Numbered from the stretch's first letter, positions 7,581-19,311 are shown. The stretch: DNA of 64,000 bases from Flavobacterium frigoris (GCF_900111075.1 NZ_FOFZ01000001.1:310001-374000), one strand, 5' to 3'. Notes: generated by a model not told the origin, from the sequence alone. A program made the numbers and translations.

Positions 7581-9515
7581 CTATTTTTTGATGAATTTCT
7601 TATAGTAAGTTCCCTCAGAGGTTTCAATTTGGGCAAAGTGAACGCCGCTTGATAGGCTGGAAACGGTAAAATCAAGGGCTTTGCTTCCCAGTACTTTCTG
7701 TCCTAAATCATTTAAAATTGTAATTTTTAGAACGGTTATATCGGAAGGCATTTGGATGTGCAGTTCGTTTGAAACAGGATTTGGATAGATTTCGATCGCC
7801 TTCGCCAATTCAAAAGTGTCAGTCCCGAGTGTTGAGGTATTGTTTTTGGAAATGATGTTTTTGTTTGGGTCAAACAGCACGCCAGTTACTGAAAATGGGA
7901 CAGATACGATAAATTCCTGTCCATTGGTGGTGTTATCTAAAAGCGCGTCAAACGTTTGTCCATTTGAACCCATAAGTTGTACAGGAACTGGCATCTCAAA
8001 ATAGCTGACCGAAGGGTCAGACTGTGTTTGATTGATTGTAATTTTTGCCTGTCCAGCACCCCAATTTTGAGCCATGACGGTGTAGGTAGGATAGCCCTGA
8101 TTGTAAACCCAATCATTAAAGAATTCGGTAAAACTTAGGCCAGAGACTGCTTCGAGATGGGCTTGGAACTGAGGTGTTATTGCATATCCATATGCCAATG
8201 CAGGGTCATTCAAATAATTTTTTAAGGCTTGGAAGAAATTGGTGTCACCCATTTTTAAACGAATCATATTGGTAACCATAGCGCCTTTATTGTAGGTCAA
8301 TCGGCTGCTGAAAATACGGTTTACATCAGTAGACTGAGCGTCAGTTAAATATAAGTTCCCGTTCGCTTGTGAAGTCACACTGTTGATTTTTGAGGATTTC
8401 CAAGAGGTGAAACTGGGATTGCCGTCAAATTTTTCTACTACCATTCCAGACATATACTCGGTAATCCCTTCATTAAGCCAGATGTCTTTCCAAGTACCAC
8501 AAGTGATTTTATCACCAAACCATTGGTGTGCCATTTCGTGCGCAATTAAGCTTCTTCCAAAACCTACCATAAAAGAAACCGTTGTATGTTCCATTCCTCC
8601 ACCCCAACCAAATTGGGCATGGCCGTATTTTTCATTTCTAAAAGGGTATGGTCCTACCAAAGTTTCGTACAGATTCAGTATCTGCGGTGTTTCTGCTAAT
8701 TGCGTTTGTAATGTAGTATTATAATTTTCGGGATAAATATAATTTATAATGGGGTAGTACGGACTAGCTGCAGTGTTTAATCCTGCTTGCTGGTTATAGA
8801 CCGTATAATCGGTTACTGCCATGCAAATAAGATAAGCTGGAATAGGGTAGCCATGGTGAAAGTGGGTCGTTTTATTGGCGCCATTAATTACCGGAGAGGC
8901 AGGTTCGATACCATTTGAAACACTTATGTATTGAGAAGGGGCGGTGATATAAACGTCAATACTGTTTACCTTGTCATTCAAATCTTGCTTGCAGGGCCAC
9001 CAGTCTCTTGCGCCAAAAGGTTCCGAAAGAGTGTAAAGCGTCTTGCTACCATTGCCGCGGGTCTGTATTGTAAAGGCATTAAATCCATTTACGGGTGGTG
9101 CTCCTGAGTACATTATTTCCAGTGTATTTGATGTTCCTGTAGTTTGTGTGCTTGGTAGTGTAATTATTAATTCGTTATTTGTATTACGGATAAAGCTAAG
9201 GGAAACACCATTTTTTTTAACGGAGCTTACTAGTAATTCATTGGCTAAATCGAAGGTTATTGTATTTATATTTGCCAAAGCAGTATACGTTGTTGTTACT
9301 TTTCCGGTTATAAAATAGACCGCTGGATCTACGGTAAATTCTAATTTATGATAGGTGATATCGTAATTTAAAGTGTTTGGGTTTACAGCCAAGTTTATCA
9401 AAGCAGAGGCCGATTTCATTTCAGCATGAGCGATGTTTTTGGTTTCCATTTCTGAACTTTGAGCCAAAATTCCAGAGACATAAGACAATAAAAGCAGAAT
9501 GTAGAAGTTTTTCAT
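7581..9515 (-). CDS. M1 family aminopeptidase with T9SS C-terminal sorting domain
   Basis: 644 residues from the ATG at 9515. The open frame reaches 9566, but the signal peptide MKNFYILLLLSYVSGILAQ starts at 9515. Secreted zinc aminopeptidase with a GGGMEH exopeptidase motif (about residues 305-310). The zinc site is HEMAHQWFGD, with H326, H330 and the third ligand E349 in WLNEGITEY. The last ~75 residues (IYPNPVSNELHIQ...FIKK) form a type A sorting domain for type IX secretion, so the enzyme is probably exported to the surface or medium. It is convergent with the old yellow enzyme gene and stands alone. Confidence 0.93.
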   Translation of the reverse strand: MKNFYILLLLSYVSGILAQSSEMETKNIAHAEMKSASALINLAVNPNTLNYDITYHKLEFTVDPAVYFITGKVTTTYTALANINTITFDLANELLVSSVKKNGVSLSFIRNTNNELIITLPSTQTTGTSNTLEIMYSGAPPVNGFNAFTIQTRGNGSKTLYTLSEPFGARDWWPCKQDLNDKVNSIDVYITAPSQYISVSNGIEPASPVINGANKTTHFHHGYPIPAYLICMAVTDYTVYNQQAGLNTAASPYYPIINYIYPENYNTTLQTQLAETPQILNLYETLVGPYPFRNEKYGHAQFGWGGGMEHTTVSFMVGFGRSLIAHEMAHQWFGDKITCGTWKDIWLNEGITEYMSGMVVEKFDGNPSFTSWKSSKINSVTSQANGNLYLTDAQSTDVNRIFSSRLTYNKGAMVTNMIRLKMGDTNFFQALKNYLNDPALAYGYAITPQFQAHLEAVSGLSFTEFFNDWVYNQGYPTYTVMAQNWGAGQAKITINQTQSDPSVSYFEMPVPVQLMGSNGQTFDALLDNTTNGQEFIVSVPFSVTGVLFDPNKNIISKNNTSTLGTDTFELAKAIEIYPNPVSNELHIQMPSDITVLKITILNDLGQKVLGSKALDFTVSSLSSGVHFAQIETSEGTYYKKFIKK

Positions 9516-9828
9516 AGTATAAGTATAGTAGTACGAAATTAATGAATTTTTGGTTAATAAAAACAATGAGACTAATTATTCTTGGAGATTGATTTTCGAT
9601 TTGTGTTGTCGTTAGTTATTGTTTTAATTTTACTTGCTTTAATAATTTTCAGTAATTTTAAAACTTGTAATAATTTGAAATGGTCGATTGATGCTAAGAT
9701 AGATTTCTCGATACTACAGTTTTCAAAGTATTTTTATTTCCCGTGACTATTATAAGCGGGCAAATGTTCCATTTAGTGACGGTACTTTTGGAGGAAGTTA
9801 AAATCTTGGACTATACAATCAGTAGGAT
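9516..9828. other. Spacer upstream of the M1 aminopeptidase
   Basis: AT-rich, with no supported gene or clear promoter. It precedes the old yellow enzyme remnant. Confidence 0.3.
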
Positions 9829-9962
9829 TCACCTTTATCGAATGAGCGAACGGATGACTATCGCAGAAGTTTTGCCAACCGCATCTGCTTGATTTTTTTA
9901 CAGCAGAATTGGGAGTGGATGTTCAATTGTCAAAACAGTACAAACGAGCTAAAAGAAAATAA
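9829..9962 (+). pseudogene. Decayed fragment of an old yellow enzyme gene
   Basis: Two blocks match the intact gene at 6441-7511. The first (9829-9885) corresponds to residues ~188-206, the SPLSNERTDEYGGSFDNRI region, read here as SPLSNERTDDYRRSFANRI. The second (9905-9962) corresponds to the last ~19 residues and stop: ELGVDVQLSKQYKRAKRK against ELGVEVQWPKQYERAKLK. The N-terminal half and about 380 bp between the blocks are missing and the frame is broken. This is a remnant of a duplicated or formerly second old yellow enzyme gene. Confidence 0.85.
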
Positions 9963-10150
9963 ATGGATAAATTCATCACTTTGTTTTTTTTGAACCATTA
10001 AAGAATTTATGAAAATTTAGAATAATGTCTCTATGTGTTTAAGAAAACGAAATTCATTCAAACTTGACTTTATAAAGTATCAATAGATTTAAAAAAAAAC
10101 TTAGATGACTTATATGTTTAAAAAATCTATATCTCAATAAAATAATAATT
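9963..10150. repeat. Flavobacterial interspersed repeat fragments
   Basis: GAACCATTAAAGAATTTATG near 10000 and TGTCTCTATGTGTTT at 10026-10040 are degenerate copies of two intergenic repeat motifs seen elsewhere in this window. The first recurs at about 32580 and 34094. The second recurs as the inverted ends of the element at 60836-60966. Confidence 0.5.
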
Positions 10151-11191
10151 ATGCAAAAAATAAAAACTGCCTTACTGTCCTACGGAATGTCCGGAAAAGT
10201 ATTCCATGCACCATTTTTGGAATTTCACTCGGGATTTGAGCTGCTTGGCTCTTGGGAGCGAAGTAAAAAGTTGATTCAAAAGGATTACCCCAACGTAAAG
10301 AGTTATGCTACTTTGGAGGACGTTTTGGTATCTGATACTCAGTTAATCATCGTGAATACACCAGTGGAAACCCATTTCGAATATGCTAAAAAAGCACTTT
10401 TGGCCGGCAAACACGTGGTAGTTGAAAAAGCCTTTACCACTACAGCGGCCGAAGCGAAGGAATTGGATGTCTTAGCTACGGAAAAAGGAGTGAAATTGGC
10501 CGTTTTTCAAAATAGGAGATGGGACAGCGATTTAAGAACCGTAAAACAAGTTCTTTTGGATGGCTTGTTGGGCGACATCATCGAAGCCGAATTTCATTTT
10601 GATCGTTACAACCCGCTTTTGAGTCCGAAGCAACACAAAGAAACGGCTAATTCTGGCGCAGGAATTCTAAAAGATTTGGGGCCACACTTAATAGATCAAA
10701 CCGTTTATTTGTTTGGATTTCCGCAAGCTGTTTATGCTGATATCCGCAAGACACGCGAAGATTCTTTGGTTGATGATTGGTTTGATATTTTATTATATTA
10801 TCCTGAATTCAGAGTACGTTTAAAAGCTAGTTTTTTTGTCCGAGAAGCTAATCCGGCTTATACCATTCACGGTAAAAAAGGGTCTTTCCTGAAACCGCGA
10901 GGCGATGTGCAAGAAGACGATTTGAAATTAGGAAAAAAACCAAATCTAGATACTTGGGGAACGGAACCTTTAGAAAAAGAAGGGCTCTTGCATACCGAAA
11001 TTGACGGTAAAATGGTACGACGAAAAATCCCAACACTTCAAGGGAATTATTATGTTTTTTTTGATGAGGTATATCAGTCGATTACAAACGACAAAGAAGA
11101 ACCCGTTAGTGGACAAGATGGACTGAGGGTCATGAAAATTATTGAAGCGGCGATTCAAAGCAGTGCTCAGAAAAAAGTGATTAATTTATAG
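10151..11191 (+). CDS. Gfo/Idh/MocA family oxidoreductase
   Basis: 346-residue NAD(P)-dependent dehydrogenase. The N-terminal Rossmann fold begins KTALLSYGMSGKVFHAPFL, in which GMSGKVFH is the nucleotide-binding turn of the YdgJ/YvaA-like subgroup. VVEKAFTTTAAEA replaces the usual EKP motif with EKA. The C-terminal alpha/beta domain has the GILKDLGPHLIDQTVYLFG helix containing the catalytic His/Asp region. Probable substrates are sugars or inositol-like polyols, which cannot be narrowed. Single gene followed by a terminator at 11250-11274. Confidence 0.9.
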   Translation: MQKIKTALLSYGMSGKVFHAPFLEFHSGFELLGSWERSKKLIQKDYPNVKSYATLEDVLVSDTQLIIVNTPVETHFEYAKKALLAGKHVVVEKAFTTTAAEAKELDVLATEKGVKLAVFQNRRWDSDLRTVKQVLLDGLLGDIIEAEFHFDRYNPLLSPKQHKETANSGAGILKDLGPHLIDQTVYLFGFPQAVYADIRKTREDSLVDDWFDILLYYPEFRVRLKASFFVREANPAYTIHGKKGSFLKPRGDVQEDDLKLGKKPNLDTWGTEPLEKEGLLHTEIDGKMVRRKIPTLQGNYYVFFDEVYQSITNDKEEPVSGQDGLRVMKIIEAAIQSSAQKKVINL

Positions 11192-11249
11192 TTTTAGTAG
11201 ACTAAGTATTAAAGTCTTAATTAAAAAGTTGCATTTGTAGCTTGAATCT

Positions 11250-11275
11250 AGCTGGTTTAAAAGCCAGCTTTTTTC
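11250..11275 (+). terminator. Intrinsic terminator after the Gfo/Idh/MocA gene
   Basis: Stem AGCTGG/CCAGCT with an 8-nt A/T-rich loop followed by TTTTTT, about 58 bp after the stop codon. Confidence 0.7.
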
Positions 11276-11704
11276 TGTTCTCCAGAAAAAGCCCCCCTTC
11301 TCTTTTTTTTACAGCTAATAATTGTCTATGGTAAAAAGAATTTATTTATTAGGAACTAAGTATTAAACCGAGTTTTGATAAAAAAATAATAAATAAATTA
11401 ACATTTTAATACATTATTTTATTAAAAATTAACAATGGTATTAAATTTTAATTACATTTATAACGTGAAAAAAAGAATATAACTATTCTCTCGGTTTCTA
11501 AATACCACTTTTAGAACCACTTTCAAATTAGTCCTGTTTGGTTTTAAACCAAATTTTCCAAAAAACACTTTTCTTTTATCGCCGATGCCCAATCCTGTTT
11601 TGGATTTTCTTTGTGCTCGGAAATAAAGCCAATTCTATTTAAAATTAAAAGTTCCCAAATCGCTTGGCGGACCAATTGTAGTTATATGAAAAACAAAGGG
11701 ATTT
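11276..11704. other. Long leader region before the TonB receptor
   Basis: No gene is supported. It has a very AT-rich part (11340-11480). An inverted repeat GGTTTCTAAA...TTTAGAACC follows at about 11493-11518, with arms pairing over 9 bp and one bulge, some 190 bp before the receptor start. It could be a leader hairpin or an operator. No known riboswitch was recognised. Confidence 0.35.
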
Positions 11705-14542
11705 ATGAAAAAAGCTTGGCTTACACTTTTCGTTATTTTACAAATGGGATTTACTTTCGCACAAAATAAAACGGGAATTTCGGGGATAGTATTGGATGCC
11801 AAAACTCAGCTACCTTTAGCCTATGTGGTCGTTTCGATTCAAAATACAAATGCAATGCAGCTTACCGCGGCCGACGGAAAGTTCGTTTTTGATGATTTAA
11901 TTGTGGGAGATCAATTGGTACTTTTCCACAGCCAAGGCTACAAAGATGGGCTGTTTCCGGTAACAATCCATGCTGGGCAACTACTGGATTTAGGTACAAT
12001 TCTGCTGGAGGAAGATGAAATTTCAGACCAGCAAAGGAGCTTAATCCGACTTTTCGAAAATGATTTAACCGATGACAATAGTGGTTCAGAGAGCACCTCG
12101 GGATTGCTGCAGTCTTCCAAAGATGCTTTTCAGCAAGCCGCCGCTTTCAATTGGGGGCAGGCACGTTTTCGGATTCGGGGATTGGACAGTGAAAATGCGA
12201 CCACCATGATCAATGGCGTTTCCATGAATAAGTCGTATGACGGCAGGCCACAGTGGGGCGATTGGGGAGGACTCAATGATGCAACGCGAAATCAGGAATT
12301 CACCGTCGGCACCGCTCCGTCCGATTATACTTTTGGAGGGATTTTAGGAACTCAGGAAATCAATACTCGCGCTTCCATTTACAGAACAGGAACCAGAATC
12401 ACCGTTTCAGGTACTAATACGAATTACAGGGGACGCATGATGGGAACCTTTGCTTCAGGAATGAGTAATAGCGGTTGGGCCTTCGTGGTTTCGGCAGGAA
12501 AACGTTATGCAGAGGAAGGCTATTTTGAAGGAACCACCTACGATGGAAATTCTCTTTTCTTGAGTGTCGAGAAGAAATTAAGCGACAGGCACTCCCTGAA
12601 TTTCACCGGATTTTACACCCCGAACAGCCGAGGGAAGAATTCGCCAAATACCGCTGAAGTAACGGATTTAACCAGCGGAACCTACAATTCCTATTGGGGT
12701 TACCAAAATGGAAAGAAGAGAAATGCCAGGGTAAAAACTATCGAAGAACCCATCTTGATACTCAATCACTATTTTAAGATCAATGACCACAGCAATCTTA
12801 ACTCTAGCGTAATGGTTCAGTTTGGAAAAATAGGTAATAGCAATCTCGATTATCAAAATGCCAATAGCCCAGATCCTACTTATTTTAGAAAATTGCCTAG
12901 TTATTACAGTTCGCTGTATGGCAAAGACGAGGGAGAATATTCAGGTGCTTTTACACCTGATAATGAAAATGCCGAGAAGAGCCGAATCCAGTTTTTGGCA
13001 AACCCTCAAATTGATTGGGATGCCCTGTATCAGGCCAACCAAAACCCAATAATAGACTCTAATGGAAATACCATGGGCTATGAAGCAGGAAAAAGTCATT
13101 ATGTTTTATATGAAGACCGCATGGATGATCAAACGGTAGTCGCTTCTTCTAATTTCAATACGCAACTAAATGAAAACTTGATTTTTAATGCAGGGGGGTC
13201 ATTCCGGAAATTAGAATCGCATAATTACCAGCATCTTCTAGATCTGTTGGGCGGTGCCTTTTTTGAGGATATTGATGGCTTTTATAGCGGTAATCAAGCA
13301 CAATCTGATTTGAATAACCCAAACAGGCAGGTCGTTGTAGGAGATGCTTATGGATATAATTATAAATATGCGGCGACTATTTTTGATGCTTTTAGCCAAT
13401 TTAAATTTTCTTATAACAACATCGATTTCTATTTGGCACAATCTTTCTCTTCTTCGAATTATCAGCGGGAAGGTTTGTATAAAAATGGGATTTATGAAAC
13501 GATTTCCTTTGGTAAAAGCGAAAAAGTATCCTTTGAGAATTTTGGATTTAAAGGCGGTGCCGTATTTAAAATTTCAGGGAAGCAATCACTGAATTTCAAC
13601 GGAGCCCATTTGTCTAAAGCACCCACAATCCGAAATACATTTCCTAACGCCCGCTTGAATAATTCCGTTGTGGACGGATTGCAAAGTGAAATGATAAACA
13701 GCCTCGATGCGACCTATGTTTTCCGTTCGCCAAAGCTGAAGACGCGATTGACCGCGTATTATTCGACAATAAAAAACGCGGCTAAAACTTCCTTCTTTTA
13801 TGCGGAAGGTATTTTTGACAATGGCGCTGGGTATACGAACACGAATGCTTTTGTAAGTCAAACGTTAACCCATCTGGATCGAAAGAATATAGGTGGAGAA
13901 TTTAGTTTTGAATACCAACTCACGAGTACTATAAAAGGAAGTTTTTCCGCAGGATACGGTCAGTTTACCTATGACAGTAATCCTAATGTGAGTATTAATA
14001 ATGATGCAATGGCTACCGTAGAAAACACAAAGCCTTCATTTGATTTTGGAACGGCGCTTTTAAAAAATTATAGACAAGCTGGAATGCCGCAACAAGCATA
14101 TGGTTTGGGGATTGAATACCGTGATCCCAAATACTGGTGGATAGGAACTAATATTAATTATTTGGCAGATAGCTATATTGATGTTTCGCCAATAGCAAGG
14201 ACGGATGGTTTTTATACCAATCCCACCAGCGGTTTTCCTTTTCCAGAAGCGACAGAAGATAGAGCGAGGGAATTATTGAAGCAAGAAAAATTCGAGCCTA
14301 TTTTGTTACTCAATTTTACAGGAGGGAAGTCGTGGCGCATCAAAGGAAAAAACTTGGGGCTTTTTGCGAGTGTCAATAATGTACTAGACACAAACTATAA
14401 AACGGGCGGTTATGAGCAAGCTAGGAATGCTAATTTTAGACAATTAAATCAAGATTTTTCCAGTGGAACTCCGTCTTTTGGCAATAAATATTTTTACGGT
14501 TACGGAAGAACGTATTTCGTTAATCTCTATTTCAATTTTTAA
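11705..14542 (+). CDS. TonB-dependent outer-membrane receptor
   Basis: 945 residues with signal peptide MKKAWLTLFVILQMGFTFAQ. A carboxypeptidase-regulatory-like (CarboxypepD_reg) domain occupies about residues 24-100. A plug domain with FRIRGLDSENATTMINGV lies near 150-250, and the rest is a beta-barrel ending in aromatic-rich YGYGRTYFVNLYFNF. It imports a ligand across the outer membrane using TonB energy. The DUF5689 lipoprotein gene starts 17 bp downstream, so the pair resembles a SusC/SusD-type unit without a canonical SusD. The ligand is unknown and no degradative enzyme is in the operon. Confidence 0.92.
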   Translation: MKKAWLTLFVILQMGFTFAQNKTGISGIVLDAKTQLPLAYVVVSIQNTNAMQLTAADGKFVFDDLIVGDQLVLFHSQGYKDGLFPVTIHAGQLLDLGTILLEEDEISDQQRSLIRLFENDLTDDNSGSESTSGLLQSSKDAFQQAAAFNWGQARFRIRGLDSENATTMINGVSMNKSYDGRPQWGDWGGLNDATRNQEFTVGTAPSDYTFGGILGTQEINTRASIYRTGTRITVSGTNTNYRGRMMGTFASGMSNSGWAFVVSAGKRYAEEGYFEGTTYDGNSLFLSVEKKLSDRHSLNFTGFYTPNSRGKNSPNTAEVTDLTSGTYNSYWGYQNGKKRNARVKTIEEPILILNHYFKINDHSNLNSSVMVQFGKIGNSNLDYQNANSPDPTYFRKLPSYYSSLYGKDEGEYSGAFTPDNENAEKSRIQFLANPQIDWDALYQANQNPIIDSNGNTMGYEAGKSHYVLYEDRMDDQTVVASSNFNTQLNENLIFNAGGSFRKLESHNYQHLLDLLGGAFFEDIDGFYSGNQAQSDLNNPNRQVVVGDAYGYNYKYAATIFDAFSQFKFSYNNIDFYLAQSFSSSNYQREGLYKNGIYETISFGKSEKVSFENFGFKGGAVFKISGKQSLNFNGAHLSKAPTIRNTFPNARLNNSVVDGLQSEMINSLDATYVFRSPKLKTRLTAYYSTIKNAAKTSFFYAEGIFDNGAGYTNTNAFVSQTLTHLDRKNIGGEFSFEYQLTSTIKGSFSAGYGQFTYDSNPNVSINNDAMATVENTKPSFDFGTALLKNYRQAGMPQQAYGLGIEYRDPKYWWIGTNINYLADSYIDVSPIARTDGFYTNPTSGFPFPEATEDRARELLKQEKFEPILLLNFTGGKSWRIKGKNLGLFASVNNVLDTNYKTGGYEQARNANFRQLNQDFSSGTPSFGNKYFYGYGRTYFVNLYFNF

Positions 14543-14559
14543 ATTAAAAAAATCGCCTT

Positions 14560-15912
14560 ATGAAATCTACTTTCTATAGTTTCCTTTTTTTGACGGTACT
14601 TGTCACTGTTTTTTCAGGTTGTGCAAACGATGCAGTGGAAATACCAAAACTGAGCTGTACCCAACCAGATTTGTCCACAAATAAAACGGTGGCTGAAGTT
14701 CACACTAATGCAGGTGCCATCGTTACGCAATATACCTATGATGACATCATTGAAGCCTACGTGGTTTCTAGTGATGAAAATGGTAATTTTTTCAAAGCCA
14801 TTTCGTTGCAGACTTTAGCAACTACGACGTCTTCATCCGTAGGGTTTAGCGTTCCTGTCGATGCAAGCAATACCTATGTTGATTTTAGAGTGGGAAATAA
14901 AGTCTATGTAAAATTAAAAAATCAGTACACTGATATTAATTATGGAAGCCTTCGAATCGGTGGGATTTATGTTAATAGTTATAATGAAGGTGCGGTGGGG
15001 AGACTGTCACAAAACGATTATAAAAACGTATTGCATGCTTCTTGTACTACCGTGGGAGAAGATCTATTGGTTCGACCCCTTGTGATTCCAGATTTAGTTT
15101 CTGATGCTAATTTAAACACTTTGGTAGAGCTGTCAGAGGTTCAGTTCACCGAGGCAGCGCTTGGACGTCACTATTTTGAAGAGACAAATAATGTAGGTGG
15201 TGCAACCAATTGGAGTTTAATCGATAAATTTGGGAATCAAGTTCTTTTTAGGACAAGCAGTTATGCTGATTTTGCCCAAAAAATGGTTCCCAGCGGAAAT
15301 GGAAAGGTGAGAGGAGTGCTAACTAAATTCGGTTCCGATTATCAATTGCTGGCTCGTTCCGAAAAAGATGTGACGATGACTGCGCCAAGAACCGCTCCTT
15401 TTTTCTCCCAAGATTTTCAAACAGTAGTGGATAAAACTAATTTGAGTCTTCCCGGTTGGGCAAATATCGTTCAGAGTGGCACTATCTTCTGGAAAGGCAC
15501 TATGTATTCTGGCAATGGGTATGCCGAGTTTAATACCACAGGAGCCAAAGTGGTGTCTAATATCGCATGGTTGATTTCACCCAAAATTGATATGGACACA
15601 CATACTAATGAAATACTGACTTTTAGAACTGCGCAACATCATCTTGATGTGGATTCTCCTTTGAATTCACTGCAAGTACTTGTGTCGACTAATTTTGACG
15701 GCGTGAATGTTACTAAGGCAACTTGGACTCCACTCAAGGTGATTATGCCCACTCAAGTCACGCCTTGGTATCAGTTTGTGGGTTCCGGCGGAGTGGATTT
15801 GTCGTCTTATTCAGGGAAAATTAATATCGCTTTCAAGTACACGGGTTCCGGAAAAAATCTGACTTTAGACGGAGCTTTTCAGGTAGATGATGTGCAGGTT
15901 TTTGGGAAGTAA
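14560..15912 (+). CDS. DUF5689 lipoprotein with choice-of-anchor J-like domain
   Basis: 450 residues. Lipoprotein signal with lipobox FSGC at about residue 20. An N-terminal DUF5689 region (about 45-270) is OB-fold-like, with DDIIEAYVVSSDENGNFFKAI. A C-terminal jelly-roll of the choice-of-anchor J/DUF5017 type (about 280-450) begins PFFSQDFQTV and ends DGAFQVDDVQVFGK. It is probably surface-exposed and co-operates with the TonB receptor immediately upstream. Such pairs are common in Flavobacteriia. Ligand unknown. Confidence 0.85.
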   Translation: MKSTFYSFLFLTVLVTVFSGCANDAVEIPKLSCTQPDLSTNKTVAEVHTNAGAIVTQYTYDDIIEAYVVSSDENGNFFKAISLQTLATTTSSSVGFSVPVDASNTYVDFRVGNKVYVKLKNQYTDINYGSLRIGGIYVNSYNEGAVGRLSQNDYKNVLHASCTTVGEDLLVRPLVIPDLVSDANLNTLVELSEVQFTEAALGRHYFEETNNVGGATNWSLIDKFGNQVLFRTSSYADFAQKMVPSGNGKVRGVLTKFGSDYQLLARSEKDVTMTAPRTAPFFSQDFQTVVDKTNLSLPGWANIVQSGTIFWKGTMYSGNGYAEFNTTGAKVVSNIAWLISPKIDMDTHTNEILTFRTAQHHLDVDSPLNSLQVLVSTNFDGVNVTKATWTPLKVIMPTQVTPWYQFVGSGGVDLSSYSGKINIAFKYTGSGKNLTLDGAFQVDDVQVFGK

Positions 15913-16096
15913 GGGGTTTTGAAAAATAAGAATCCTTTTGTTATGCGATAGTTTTTTGCCGGAAATTTGTAAGTTTTAATGTAAAAAGAGGAAACAGTTA
16001 TAATGATAAATTACGTTTTAGGAGTTGCAATACATAAATGAAAAAATAATTCCCATATCGGGAACTTTTTATTAACTTTCTCTAAATTTAAAACAC
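15913..16096. promoter_or_regulatory. Spacer with TTCCC-N5-GGGAA dyad upstream of the higB remnant
   Basis: The dyad TTCCC-ATATC-GGGAA at 16050-16064 lies about 35 bp before the HigB-like remnant. Such dyads are typical autoregulatory operators of HigBA toxin-antitoxin operons, so this may be a leftover operator. Nothing else was seen in the stretch. Confidence 0.4.
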
Positions 16097-16255
16097 TTAA
16101 GAATAGTTGCTAAAAAAACACTGCGGGAATTTTGGGAAGCTCATGCTGATTGTGAGCAGCAATTAAAATCGTGGTTTCAGGAATCAAGTAGGACGGAATG
16201 GAAAAATCCTCCTGAAATAAAACAGGAATATCCAAGTGCAAGTATTATTATTTAA
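16097..16255 (+). pseudogene. Truncated HigB-family (RelE-like) toxin gene
   Basis: The frame reads RIVAKKTLREFWEAHADCEQ and continues to EYPSASIII before TAA. It matches the N-terminal half of HigB mRNA-interferase toxins (about 97 residues, usually starting MRVIAKKTLREFW). The start codon position holds TTA instead of ATG. The C-terminal half with the NRVVFNIKG and RLIVKINY strands is missing, and no HigA antitoxin follows. It is a dead toxin-antitoxin locus. Confidence 0.85.
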
Positions 16256-16388
16256 GCACTTCGTACTTTATAATTGCTCCGTTAACATTTTTAATTTTAT
16301 TTGTAATAAGTGATAAGTGGCTTATATAATATCATTATAGCATGTTATAAAGTCTTTTAATTTCACATCGCTTGGACATGTAATTTTA

Positions 16389-16396
16389 TATATTTG
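16389..16396 (+). promoter_or_regulatory. -7 promoter box TATATTTG for the FKBP gene
   Basis: Exact TAnnTTTG match 24 bp before the ATG at 16421. It supports that start over the in-frame TTG at 16394, which lies inside the box. Confidence 0.5.
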
Positions 16397-16420
16397 CAAC
16401 TCTATAAATCAAATCAAATT

Positions 16421-16885
16421 ATGAAATCTATTTTATTATCACTTGTTTCTTTATTATTTGTCTCTTGCTTATCGGAAACAGAAAAACCAACAACTGCGGT
16501 TGATTATACAGCTCAAAATGAAACTGAAATTACGGCATATATTGCCAAAAATAATTTGACTGCTCAAAAAAGTGATACTGGTTTGTATTATGTGATTAGT
16601 GAATCCGGCACAGGGCTTCAACCAACTCAAACATCAACAGTTACGGTAGCTTACAAAGGATATTATACTAATGGAACAGTGTTTGACCAAAGTAAAGACG
16701 CCGGAATTACATTTGGTTTACAACAAGTTATCAAAGGATGGACTGAAGGAATTCCCCATTTTAAAGTAGGAGGTAGCGGTATTCTTTTGATACCGGCTCG
16801 CTTAGGGTATGGTAGTCGTGATAGCAATGGTATTCCAGGTGGTTCCGTACTTATTTTTGATGTTAAGTTAATTGCTGTAAAGTAA
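16421..16885 (+). CDS. FKBP-type peptidyl-prolyl cis-trans isomerase, lipoprotein
   Basis: 154 residues from the ATG at 16421. Lipobox FVSC (C16) indicates an acylated periplasmic or outer-membrane protein. An N-terminal spacer of about 45 residues precedes one FKBP domain: VTVAYKGYYTNGTVFDQSKD, then FGLQQVIKGWTEGI, GSGILLIPARLGYG and the terminal VLIFDVKLIAV. It catalyses X-Pro isomerisation during folding of exported proteins. Normal length for flavobacterial FKBP lipoproteins, which include gliding-motility GldI-like proteins. It stands alone here, so a motility link is not supported. Confidence 0.92.
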   Translation: MKSILLSLVSLLFVSCLSETEKPTTAVDYTAQNETEITAYIAKNNLTAQKSDTGLYYVISESGTGLQPTQTSTVTVAYKGYYTNGTVFDQSKDAGITFGLQQVIKGWTEGIPHFKVGGSGILLIPARLGYGSRDSNGIPGGSVLIFDVKLIAVK

Positions 16886-16920
16886 ATTAAACGTTTCTAT
16901 TTACAGTAACGCCTAATTAA

Positions 16921-16960
16921 AAAAGGCTGTCTAAAATTCTAGACAGCCTTCTCTATTTTT
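16921..16960. terminator. Bidirectional terminator between FKBP and GH97 genes
   Basis: 9-bp stem GGCTGTCTA/TAGACAGCC with a 6-nt loop at 16925-16948, flanked by A- and T-rich runs, between convergent genes. Confidence 0.75.
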
Positions 16961-16972
16961 ATAAAGTAATTA

Positions 16973-19090
<2,118 letters not shown>

Positions 19091-19311
19091 TTAGAATAAA
19101 TTAAGGATTACTATTTTTTGGGTCGTACTATATTTTTTGTTATTCATAAGGAACTATGATATAGTAAATATATGCCCTTTATGCCTTGAATGTTTTTGTG
19201 ATTTTTAAAAAGTAGATTGTATGTTGTTTTTTGAAGTGTAAGTTACTGAAAATTAATAATTTAATTCTATTTTTCAATTAAAAAAAGTAGAGTGTTCTTA
19301 ATCTAAAAAAA

